A DNA stretch of 10,367 nucleotides from Burkholderiales bacterium (GTDB lineage Bacteria; Pseudomonadota; Gammaproteobacteria; Burkholderiales; Burkholderiaceae), in contig CANFNO010000048.1 in assembly GCA_947447845.1 (NCBI GenBank), positions 1 to 10,367 of the forward strand. The letters are read 5' to 3'. The translations under genes and the position numbers were made by a program. Under the pieces are notes generated by a model. It was not told the origin of the DNA. It worked only from the letters and a program-made list of their open reading frames with translations, and ran no database searches. Of this stretch, positions 5,709 to 10,206 are shown in pieces; position 1 is the first letter of the stretch, and the number at the start of each line of letters is the position of its first letter.

Positions 5709-6284
5709 TGCACTTTCCACGCTTGCATAGACGCAAATATCCCGTAGCTTGCCGTCCGGCCCGCGGCGTTGACTGCGTAAGGTTCCCTCGAGCCGGAAGC
5801 CGGCTGCCTCCGCTACTCGACGTGACCTTGTGTTGAATTCGTCGACGATTACCTCGAGGCGCACGGCTTCCAGTTGCTCACGGGCGTACAGCATAAGTCC
5901 CCGTACGGCTTCTGTGATGTAGCCGTTCCCCACACACTCTGTCCGGCACCAATAGCCGATCTCCAGCTTAGGCACCTGCCAATCTGGGCGATGCAGTCCA
6001 CACGCACCGACCAGACGTTGGCTCGCCCCTTCGAATATCAGAAACGGAAAGTCATTCCGTGCGTGAAAGGCTGCGAACCCACTGCGGCAAAAGGACTCGG
6101 ACGCCTCAACGGTTGGCTCATCAGCGGACCATGGCACTGCTGCCAAGACGGCTCGGAGTTCCGAGAGAGAAGACTTCACAGCTTCGTAGAGGTGATGTCC
6201 GTCTCCTGCCTTAGGAATCCGGCAAGAAAGCCTGGAAGTATCGAACTCCGTCGGGAGATCACGCAGTAGAAGTTGGGCGCGCAT
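5703..6284 (-). CDS. C9: GNAT family N-acetyltransferase (RimJ/RimL-like)
   Basis: 193 residues, ATG at 6284, 9 nt after the core box and with no SD. The GNAT fold of the RimJ/RimL type is visible: N-terminal LSCRIPKAGDGHHLYEAV, FLIFEGASQRLVGACGLHR (about 81-99), acetyl-CoA binding motif A in LEIGYWCRTECVGNGYITEAVRGL (about 107-130, with GNG at the pyrophosphate loop), and NTRSRRVAEAAGFRLEGTLR (about 151-170). Relatives acetylate protein N-termini or small molecules including some antibiotics. The substrate cannot be read from sequence; an aminoglycoside role is not supported by any specific motif. Predicted cytoplasmic. The TAA stop is inside the attC R'' box, so the C-terminus abuts the recombination site. 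Confidence 0.92.
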   Translation of the reverse strand: MRAQLLLRDLPTEFDTSRLSCRIPKAGDGHHLYEAVKSSLSELRAVLAAVPWSADEPTVEASESFCRSGFAAFHARNDFPFLIFEGASQRLVGACGLHRPDWQVPKLEIGYWCRTECVGNGYITEAVRGLMLYAREQLEAVRLEVIVDEFNTRSRRVAEAAGFRLEGTLRSQRRGPDGKLRDICVYASVESAA

Positions 6285-6293
6285 TTTGGTGCA

Positions 6294-6380
6294 GCCTAAC
6301 GTAGAACTAACCGGCGCTGCGCAGGTTTATCGCGCAGCGTCCTGCGACTGAAAAGAGCGAGGTTGCGTGCCGGGTTAGGC
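6294..6380 (-). other. attC of cassette C8 (87 bp)
   Basis: The boxes GCCTAAC (6294-6300) and GTTAGGC (6374-6380) are perfect inverted copies, with both R boxes fully consensus. The interior differs from the other 87-bp sites (GCTGCGCAGG and CGCGCAGCGTCCTGCG blocks form the central stem). Confidence 0.92.
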
Positions 6381-6671
6381 ATTTGTGACATCGGTCGCCT
6401 TGCCCTTCTTTAGTGTTTTAAATAGCTTCGCTACAAGAAAAACGAAATACGCTTGCGTGAAAACTGCAAGCCAAGCAGCGGGTAGATAAGCAGCATCGGT
6501 TTCAAAGTATGACACTGCAGCCATTCCACCGATCCAAGCACCACCAGTAAATGGAATAACTGCCACTATGCATATCAGTGCGATATTGGGAATAGTCGTT
6601 CCGAGAAAAACGAGGGAATATAAGAATACCCAGAGGGCATGCTTCTTTGACAAAAGAATCGAATTGGCCAT
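6375..6671 (-). CDS. C8: small predicted membrane protein, unknown family
   Basis: 98 residues from the ATG at 6671 (MANSILLSKKHALWVFLYSL), 14 nt after the core box. An in-frame ATG at 6701 would give 108 residues but lies within the preceding attC, so it depends on which cassette is upstream. Three hydrophobic stretches are visible: about residues 11-34 (ALWVFLYSLVFLGTTIPNIALICI, possibly two short helices with the next), 35-53 (VAVIPFTGGAWIGGMAAVS), and 63-83 (AAWLAVFTQAYFVFLVAKLF). A basic C-terminal tail (KTLKKGK) follows, consistent with a cytoplasmic end. I do not recognise a family. The TAA stop lies in the attC R'' box. Confidence 0.72.
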   Translation of the reverse strand: MANSILLSKKHALWVFLYSLVFLGTTIPNIALICIVAVIPFTGGAWIGGMAAVSYFETDAAYLPAAWLAVFTQAYFVFLVAKLFKTLKKGKATDVTNA

Positions 6672-6685
6672 GATTTGGAGGGTAT

Positions 6686-6751
6686 GCCTAACGTTTGACA
6701 TGAGGGGCGGTGCGCGTCAGCGCGGCGTCCCACTTGAATGATGAGTTAGGG
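6686..6751 (-). other. attC of cassette C7 (66 bp)
   Basis: The boxes on the plus strand are GCCTAAC (6686-6692) and GTTAGGG (6745-6751), with an inner stem around GCGGTGCGCGTCAGCGCGGCGTCCC. The lipoprotein stop codon is in R''. Confidence 0.88.
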
Positions 6752-7312
6752 CTCATCAAACGGCGGAGCATCGGCTCGACGGTCGAACAAGGACAAGTGC
6801 TTGGCGTAGATGGCAATGGGGAAGATACCCAGCACCCCGGCACCGCCTCCCGACTGCACTACAGCAAGCTCGCCAGAAATATTCTCAAAGATTGTGACGG
6901 TGCCCCAACCGCAGCCGAAACCTGGACTATCGTGGCCACCACATTCTGTTGGGTTGCTAATTGCTATGCGTCCTGCGTTGTCTACGCGAAACCCGTCGTT
7001 GAGTTTGTACGTGCGTTCTGCAACGATAACCCCGTATTTAGTAAAGCGAGCGATGAGCAGATCGGGGGAAGCACGCCAAAGATAGGCAGTGTCGGCATTT
7101 GCAGCCGGAATATTCATAGCTTCTGCGATGGTCGCCTTGCCAATCAGTTCGCCACTAGACCGATAAGTGGCTTTGTTCCAATACGCAGCGCGTAGGTCCC
7201 CAGTTGCCCCAGACTCAGGTGCCTCCTTGAACACGCGCGAGTCAATCGAAACGCAAGCACTAATTACTGTCATGAGCAACAGTGCAACAGCTTGACGGAA
7301 AAAGCTCTGCAT
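6746..7312 (-). CDS. C7: predicted lipoprotein, unknown function
   Basis: 188 residues, ATG at 7312, 9 nt after the core box with no SD. The N-terminus is a lipoprotein signal (MQSFFRQAVALLLMTVISAC) with a lipobox ISAC and lipidation Cys20, so it should be anchored in a membrane, probably the outer one. The mature part has RAAYWNKATYRSSGELIGKATIAEAMNIPAANADTAYLWRASPDLLIARF, then a Gly/Cys-rich ECGGHDSPGFGCGWGTVTIF (Cys pair), and a hydrophobic, glycine-rich VVQSGGGAGVLGIFPIAIYA. I do not recognise the domain. The TAA stop is in the attC R'' box. Confidence 0.8.
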   Translation of the reverse strand: MQSFFRQAVALLLMTVISACVSIDSRVFKEAPESGATGDLRAAYWNKATYRSSGELIGKATIAEAMNIPAANADTAYLWRASPDLLIARFTKYGVIVAERTYKLNDGFRVDNAGRIAISNPTECGGHDSPGFGCGWGTVTIFENISGELAVVQSGGGAGVLGIFPIAIYAKHLSLFDRRADAPPFDEP

Positions 7313-7321
7313 AAATTTGAG

Positions 7322-7408
7322 CCCTAACGTTGAAGGCCACCAGCACGCAGCAACTGCCGCGCAGCGGCAACCTGCTGCTGAGTGTCTGTGTGGGCCGAAA
7401 GGTTAGAT
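7322..7408 (-). other. attC of cassette C6 (87 bp)
   Basis: The boxes on the plus strand are CCCTAAC (7322-7328) and GTTAGAT (7402-7408). The interior shares GCACGCAGCAACTGCCGCG and CCTGCTGCTG blocks with the 87-bp sites of C1 and C2. Confidence 0.9.
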
Positions 7409-7414
7409 TGCAAA

Positions 7415-7777
7415 CTACTTCGACTCATTGACATAGATCTTGTATTCCTTGCCACGATCATCAAACGCCAACATATGTTTGCGCTGACGAACTGGCCATC
7501 GAAACTTTAACTCTGTGATGGCATTGAGGTCGACGTTCTGCGACATCATGTGTTTCTTAAGACCATCCCGCCAATAGCCAATTGATTTTTGAATCCGTTG
7601 GGTTGTCATGCCCTCGGGACTAAACGCTCCAGTTAGCCAATCCACTTCAATGTCATTGCCCGTGGCATGAATTTTTTCAAGCTCATCCATCACATATTCG
7701 CCGTCTACATAGTTCATGAGGCTAGTAAAGCTATGCCCGAAGTTGTGGATCGCAGAATGAATGTGTTTGTACTTCAT
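7415..7777 (-). CDS. C6: hypothetical protein, unknown family
   Basis: 120 residues, ATG at 7777, preceded closely by AAGAAGG, which could act as an SD although the spacing is short. It is soluble-looking, with no signal or membrane segment. It is rich in His, Tyr and Trp (KYKHIHSAIHNFGHSF at the start, VDWLTGAFSPEGMTTQRIQKSIGYWRDGLKKHMM in the middle, RWPVRQRKHMLAFDDRGKEYKIYV at the end). The protein appears to have an alpha-helical N-terminal half and a beta C-terminus. The early histidines (5, 7, 11, 15) are spaced in a way that could bind metal, but nothing confirms it. AT-richer than its neighbours. The stop lies just before the attC box. Confidence 0.75.
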   Translation of the reverse strand: MKYKHIHSAIHNFGHSFTSLMNYVDGEYVMDELEKIHATGNDIEVDWLTGAFSPEGMTTQRIQKSIGYWRDGLKKHMMSQNVDLNAITELKFRWPVRQRKHMLAFDDRGKEYKIYVNESK

Positions 7778-7789
7778 TGCCTTCTTGCT

Positions 7790-7891
7790 ATCTAACGTTG
7801 GCGATCAGTGGACACTAGTGGCGAACTCACTATCAAAGAACGGCAGCAGCCCTGAGCGCCGTTGGAGGTCCAATGCATCAACCAGGTAGAC
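7790..7891 (-). other. attC of cassette C5 (102 bp, imperfect R'')
   Basis: The boxes on the plus strand are ATCTAAC (7790-7796) and GGTAGAC (7885-7891), the latter one base from GTTAGAC. The outer arms are inverted copies over about 25 nt (GTTGGCGATCAGTGGAC against the reverse complement of GTCCAATGCATCAACCA). Confidence 0.75.
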
Positions 7892-7898
7892 CGCACTT

Positions 7899-8315
7899 TT
7901 ATGGATACACGTCAAGTTGAAGTTCAATCTTCGCACTGACGAGCTTGCCCATGAGTTCGGGAGAAAAGTTCAAACCGTAGTTTCGAGACCCGTACAGTCC
8001 AACGAAATAGTTCAGCCTCCCGCCCGTTGCAAAAAACCCGGAAAGCTCAGTGCTTTGACCCAACACTTCGGCAACTGAGCGCTCAAGAATATCCTCCAAC
8101 TGCCATTGTTCAGATGAGGTTTCATCTTCCGTTACGTGCGCAGACCAGTAACTCTCCTTCCGCAGACCACCAAGCGGCGTGCCCTTCGGTGTTACCCGCT
8201 CGTCGCCCGCAGTCCATCCATGGCGGCATTTCAGGGAGAAGAGTTCAGACAGGAAAGACAGGTCGCGGCTTGGATGATTTGCGCGCAAGGAAACGCGGAA
8301 TGTGTATGGGTGCAT
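7899..8315 (-). CDS. C5: DUF4279-type protein
   Basis: 138 residues, ATG at 8315, 5 nt after the core box and with no SD. The pattern fits DUF4279 as I know it: YTFRVSLRANHPSRDLSFLSELFSLKCRHGWTAGDERVTPKGTPLGGLRKESYWS (about 4-58), a variable helical middle (LEDILERSVAEVLGQSTELSGFFATGGRLNYFVGLYG), and a C-terminal FSPELMGKLVSAKIELQLDVYP. The family is small, cytoplasmic and of unknown role, often with a conserved Gly-Glu-x-R turn seen here as AGDER. It is followed by the attC after only a few bases. Confidence 0.8.
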   Translation of the reverse strand: MHPYTFRVSLRANHPSRDLSFLSELFSLKCRHGWTAGDERVTPKGTPLGGLRKESYWSAHVTEDETSSEQWQLEDILERSVAEVLGQSTELSGFFATGGRLNYFVGLYGSRNYGLNFSPELMGKLVSAKIELQLDVYP

Positions 8316-8320
8316 ATGCG

Positions 8321-8380
8321 GTCTAACGTTGGAGGCTAGGCGCGGCCGAAGGCCGTCGCCTCTGGGCCGACCTGTTAAAC
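8321..8380 (-). other. attC of cassette C4 (60 bp)
   Basis: The boxes on the plus strand are GTCTAAC (8321-8327) and GTTAAAC (8374-8380). The inner stem is GGAGGCTAGGCGCGGCCG against CGGCCGTCGCCTC-like sequence. Confidence 0.92.
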
Positions 8381-8420
8381 CTAATAGCCAAAGATTGCCA
8401 CAAGTGCATGGTCTGAACCT

Positions 8421-8702
8421 TCACGTGGCGCCACTGTCAACGACGTATCGTGCCACTGTCGCGATGCATACCAAGAGCCCAGCCAAAGCACCCCACCAAA
8501 CAGCCTTAGCTCGGTGAGATTGCCCCTGCGGGTTAAGTGCACCAGGCAGCGCTGGCCCCAACCAGGGAACCAAGTTGACCCACCACTGCGCTCGCGCTTG
8601 TATCCCCTGGAACATGCAATAGAAGTGGTAAACCGAAAGGGCGACAGCGATGATGGCTCCAACGGTGGAACACAGCACGGCCAGAATGAGGACCATTTCC
8701 AT
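8421..8702 (-). CDS. C4: small two-helix membrane protein, unknown family
   Basis: 93 residues from the ATG at 8702, 5 nt after the core box; a second ATG two codons on is also possible. Two hydrophobic segments are visible: about residues 4-27 (VLILAVLCSTVGAIIAVALSVYHF) and 68-88 (VWWGALAGLLVCIATVARYVV). A loop containing WWVNLVPWLGPALPGALNPQGQSHRAK joins them. The family is not recognised. No SD precedes the ATG, but the C3 frame ends in the core box 7 nt upstream, so translation may be coupled to C3. Confidence 0.75.
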   Translation of the reverse strand: MEMVLILAVLCSTVGAIIAVALSVYHFYCMFQGIQARAQWWVNLVPWLGPALPGALNPQGQSHRAKAVWWGALAGLLVCIATVARYVVDSGAT

Positions 8703-8707
8703 AAGCG

Positions 8708-8765
8708 CTTTAACGTCGAAGTTCAGCGGCCGCCGAAGGCGGTCCGCTGGAACGCCGGGTTAGGT
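8708..8765 (-). other. attC of cassette C3 (58 bp), translated as the C3 C-terminus
   Basis: The boxes on the plus strand are CTTTAAC (8708-8714) and GTTAGGT (8759-8765), with a strong interior palindrome (GTTCAGCGGCCGCC against GGCGGTCCGCTGGAAC-like). The C3 reading frame runs through the whole site and stops in R'. Confidence 0.93.
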
Positions 8766-9153
8766 GCCAACCCAGCAAAGCGACAGCCGTAAACCCGGAA
8801 ATTGCGAAGGTGACGGTTGCTACTTGATTCATGAACGGGATAATTGAGCCAATGACGCCGTAACCTTGAAATTCTTTCATTGAGTAAGGCCATGGATAGC
8901 CGTGGTCCCAGACAGCAGACCAGAAATATTTGTCAACTCCATGGCTCAATAGTGCGGTAAAGCACATGAAGCCACCGGCCATTAATTTCGCTCTCCGTTC
9001 GCCATAAAAAAACAAGATAGCGGATGCTGCGAGCAGCAAAAGAGCAGTTCCCCAATGAATGGCGAGATCCTCTTCGGCGCTGATGTTGGCCACAGCCACA
9101 AACAGCAAGAGCCCCGCGAAGACCTTGAGAACCACGAATGCTGATCTTGGCAA
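8710..9153 (-). CDS. C3: four-helix membrane protein reading through its attC
   Basis: 147 residues from a TTG at 9153, just after the core box; a GTG at residue 7 (9135) is an alternative, and no ATG is available nearby. Four hydrophobic segments are visible: about residues 6-24, 35-50, 58-71 and 110-130 (plus GVIGSIIPF near 99-107). Charged or aromatic loops (AEEDLAIHWG, VDKYFWSAVWDHGYPWPY) separate them. The family is not recognised. There is no stop before the attC: residues 130-147 (HLTRRSSGPPSAAAELRR) are encoded by the attC, and the TAA lies in the R' core, so the last codon and stop come from the neighbouring cassette's first bases. The basic tail should be cytoplasmic. Confidence 0.78.
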   Translation of the reverse strand: MPRSAFVVLKVFAGLLLFVAVANISAEEDLAIHWGTALLLLAASAILFFYGERRAKLMAGGFMCFTALLSHGVDKYFWSAVWDHGYPWPYSMKEFQGYGVIGSIIPFMNQVATVTFAISGFTAVALLGWHLTRRSSGPPSAAAELRR

Positions 9154-9159
9154 CTTGGC

Positions 9160-9246
9160 ACCTAACGTCGAAGCTGCCCGGCACGCAGCATGCGCCGCGA
9201 AGCGGCATCCTGCTGCTGCGTGTCCGCGCCGAGCGAAATGTTATGC
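9160..9246 (-). other. attC of cassette C2 (87 bp)
   Basis: The boxes on the plus strand are ACCTAAC (9160-9166) and GTTATGC (9240-9246). The interior is nearly shared with the C1 site (CCGGCACGCAGC, GCCGCGAAGCGGCAT and CGTGTCCGCGCCGAGC blocks). The C2 stop codon is in R''. Confidence 0.93.
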
Positions 9247-9633
9247 CAGCTCATATTCGAACTCGTAACAATGCTTCCCATCTTCAATTTTGATAGCCAT
9301 CTTGCCCGCCAGACTAGACAGTTCGCCAGAACCTGAGTTCGGCACAACCTCAAGAACAAGTCGATCGCTACCTTGGTTCATTGTGCCGAAGTGCTGCAGC
9401 ACGAAGCTACCATTTTTTCCGGACAAAACACCAGTAACTTGCTCGATGGCTACATAACCAGCTGACCCCTTCACTGTAGTCATGGCGCTTAGCATCTCGC
9501 CCTTGCTTGTTGCTTCAAGTGCGCCCTTGAACTGTTTATCGATGGACATTCGCCCAAGGTTGACTCCATCGAGTCCTTGAGCGTAAAAGTCCAAAGGACT
9601 CAACTTAACTTCAAAATTTCCAGTAACTTTCAT
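9241..9633 (-). CDS. C2: DUF3224 domain protein
   Basis: 130 residues, ATG at 9633, with a weak purine tract AAAGAAAG upstream. The sequence follows the DUF3224 pattern as I know it through its whole length: KVTGNFEVKLSPLDF, GRMSIDKQFKGALEATSKGEMLSAMT, VKGSAGYVAIEQVTGVLSGKNGSFVLQHFGTM, LVLEVVPNSGSGELSSLAGKMAIKIEDGKHCYEFEYEL. The family is a single-domain beta-barrel of about 120-150 residues, structurally compared with allene oxide cyclase-like barrels; its cellular role is unknown. Predicted cytoplasmic. The stop TAA is provided by the attC R'' box, immediately after the last family residue. Confidence 0.9.
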   Translation of the reverse strand: MKVTGNFEVKLSPLDFYAQGLDGVNLGRMSIDKQFKGALEATSKGEMLSAMTTVKGSAGYVAIEQVTGVLSGKNGSFVLQHFGTMNQGSDRLVLEVVPNSGSGELSSLAGKMAIKIEDGKHCYEFEYELA

Positions 9634-9649
9634 AATTCACTTTCTTTGG

Positions 9650-9736
9650 GCATAACGTTGGCGCTGTCCGGCACGCAGCCACTGCCGCGAAGCGGCATTC
9701 TGCGGCTTCGTGTCCGCGCCGAGCAATAGGTTAAAT
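9650..9736 (-). other. attC of cassette C1 (87 bp)
   Basis: The boxes on the plus strand are GCATAAC (9650-9656) and GTTAAAT (9730-9736). The interior matches the C2 and C10 sites. Coding-strand R' is GTTATGC, with one base off the GTTRRRY consensus. Confidence 0.92.
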
Positions 9737-9757
9737 GCCGCCATTGGCATAGCGCCA

Positions 9758-10060
9758 TCATTTTGGATAAAAAACAAGCGCACTTCCTTCGCGAAGAGCC
9801 TCTTCGTAGAACCCAGCGAAACCTTTGAATTGAAGTGTGTTGAGAACCTCGACTTGAAGAGGACCATAGCCAGAAAATTCAACTTCCGCAAACCCGTACT
9901 TTACGCATTCAGCATGGGCCGCTTCTGAGAGTTGTTCGTCGGTTGGTTGGGCGAGGAACAACATGCACTTGTGTGAGGCGCCAAGCTCGGGATGTTGATA
10001 CTGATATTCAGCATCGCCCTTAAAGGTGCCGTGAAAGCCATAAATTGCAACGATTGGCAT
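9758..10060 (-). CDS. C1: first-position cassette, hypothetical protein
   Basis: 100 residues, ATG at 10060, only 5 nt after the attI/cassette core box and without an SD of its own. It is soluble-looking and compact: PIVAIYGFHGTFKGDAEYQYQHPEL, SHKCMLFLAQPTDEQLSEAAHAECVKYGFAEVEFSGYGPLQVEVLNTLQFKGFAGFYEEALREGSALVFYP. The alternation of beta strands with one long helix (PTDEQLSEAAHAECVKYG) suggests a small alpha/beta fold. I do not recognise a family. As the newest-position cassette it should be the most strongly expressed one. Translation probably depends on the small ORF across attI directly upstream, which ends 7 nt before this ATG. Confidence 0.78.
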   Translation of the reverse strand: MPIVAIYGFHGTFKGDAEYQYQHPELGASHKCMLFLAQPTDEQLSEAAHAECVKYGFAEVEFSGYGPLQVEVLNTLQFKGFAGFYEEALREGSALVFYPK

Positions 10061-10067
10061 AAGGGAT

Positions 10068-10130
10068 TTAACGTAATGTATAGAGCAAAACCTGCTCTAT
10101 AACCTGGGCGCTGCTCGATAAACTGGACAT
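10068..10130 (-). CDS. 20-codon small ORF spanning attI (ORF-11-like)
   Basis: The ATG at 10130 is preceded by AGGAGA (10141-10136) at a 5-nt spacing, the best SD in the window. It encodes [20 protein letters not shown] and stops with TAA (10070-10068) inside the core box GTTAAAT, 7 nt before the ATG of C1. In class 1 integrons a similar short ORF (ORF-11) in attI1 raises translation of SD-less first cassettes. This ORF has the right place, SD and stop to do the same. The peptide itself probably has no function. It crosses the strand-exchange point, so its stop is rebuilt by each incoming cassette. Confidence 0.65.
   Translation of the reverse strand: MSSLSSSAQVIEQVLLYTLR
10079..10101. repeat. 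Perfect 9-bp inverted repeat in attI
   Basis: TATAGAGCA (10079-10087) and TGCTCTATA (10093-10101) are perfect inverted copies around a 5-nt loop AAACC. It lies 7 nt from the core box. It could be an integrase-binding pair, a DNA hairpin, or an RNA hairpin in the cassette leader. There is no T-tract, so a terminator is unlikely. Confidence 0.8.
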
Positions 10131-10150
10131 GAAAATCTCCTGGAAGTGGC

Positions 10151-10179
10151 TTGCAGAGGATGTTTCCAGTCACTATACT
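10151..10179 (+). promoter_or_regulatory. Putative intI promoter
   Basis: TTGCAG (10151-10156) and TATACT (10174-10179) are 17 nt apart, giving a start near 10186 and a leader of about 21 nt before the intI ATG. The -10 overlaps the putative LexA box. No SD is seen before intI. Confidence 0.5.
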
Positions 10180-10200
10180 GTACAAACATCCAGGTATAAA
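10172..10200 (-). promoter_or_regulatory. Candidate cassette promoter (Pc-like)
   Basis: On the minus strand TTTATA (10200-10195) and TATAGT (10177-10172) are 17 nt apart. Transcription would start near 10165 and run through the small attI ORF into C1. It overlaps the divergent intI promoter and has the putative LexA box in its spacer. The -35 is only a 4 of 6 match, so this is a candidate. Confidence 0.4.
10178..10193. promoter_or_regulatory. Putative LexA (SOS) box
   Basis: CTGTACAAACATCCAG fits CTG-N10-CAG, with one base off the full CTGT-N8-ACAG consensus, and is flanked by TATA on both sides. It lies over the predicted intI start region, as LexA sites do in many integrons whose integrase is SOS-induced. 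Confidence 0.55.
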
Positions 10201-10206
10201 AATTAT

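Larger units (their letters stand above)
10066..10136 (-). other. attI primary recombination site
   Basis: The coding-strand core box is GTTAAAT (10072-10066), directly joined to cassette C1. Towards intI lie two related direct repeats, CTGCTCTATAAC (10092-10103) and CTGCTCGATAAAC (10111-10123). They are spaced as expected for accessory integrase-binding repeats of an attI site. There is also a perfect 9-bp inverted repeat at 10079-10101. Position between intI and the first cassette fixes the assignment; the outer limit is approximate. Confidence 0.85.

Noticed and set aside
5703..6284. Aminoglycoside acetyltransferase call for the GNAT cassette
   Set aside because: The sequence fits the RimJ/RimL-like group and shows no AAC-specific feature; a resistance role cannot be supported.
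6710..7195. 161-codon plus-strand frame opposite the C7 lipoprotein
   Set aside because: The minus-strand frame has a lipobox signal and correct cassette orientation; the plus-strand frame has neither SD nor domain.
8381..8662. 93-codon minus-strand frame overlapping C4
   Set aside because: Alternative frame of the same cassette that runs to the attC edge; the frame from 8702 starts right after the core box and has clean hydrophobic segments.
4996..9736. Regularly spaced similar palindromes resembling a CRISPR or REP array
   Set aside because: Spacing is gene-sized, each repeat ends in RYYYAAC/GTTRRRY boxes, and intI is present, so these are attC sites.
9637..9891. 84-codon minus-strand frame across C1 and its attC
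   Set aside because: Out of frame with C1 and translating attC for its C-terminus; no independent support.
10195..10200. TATAAA as the -10 of the intI promoter
   Set aside because: It is only 6 nt from the ATG, which would put the start inside the gene; the TTGCAG/TATACT pair fits better.
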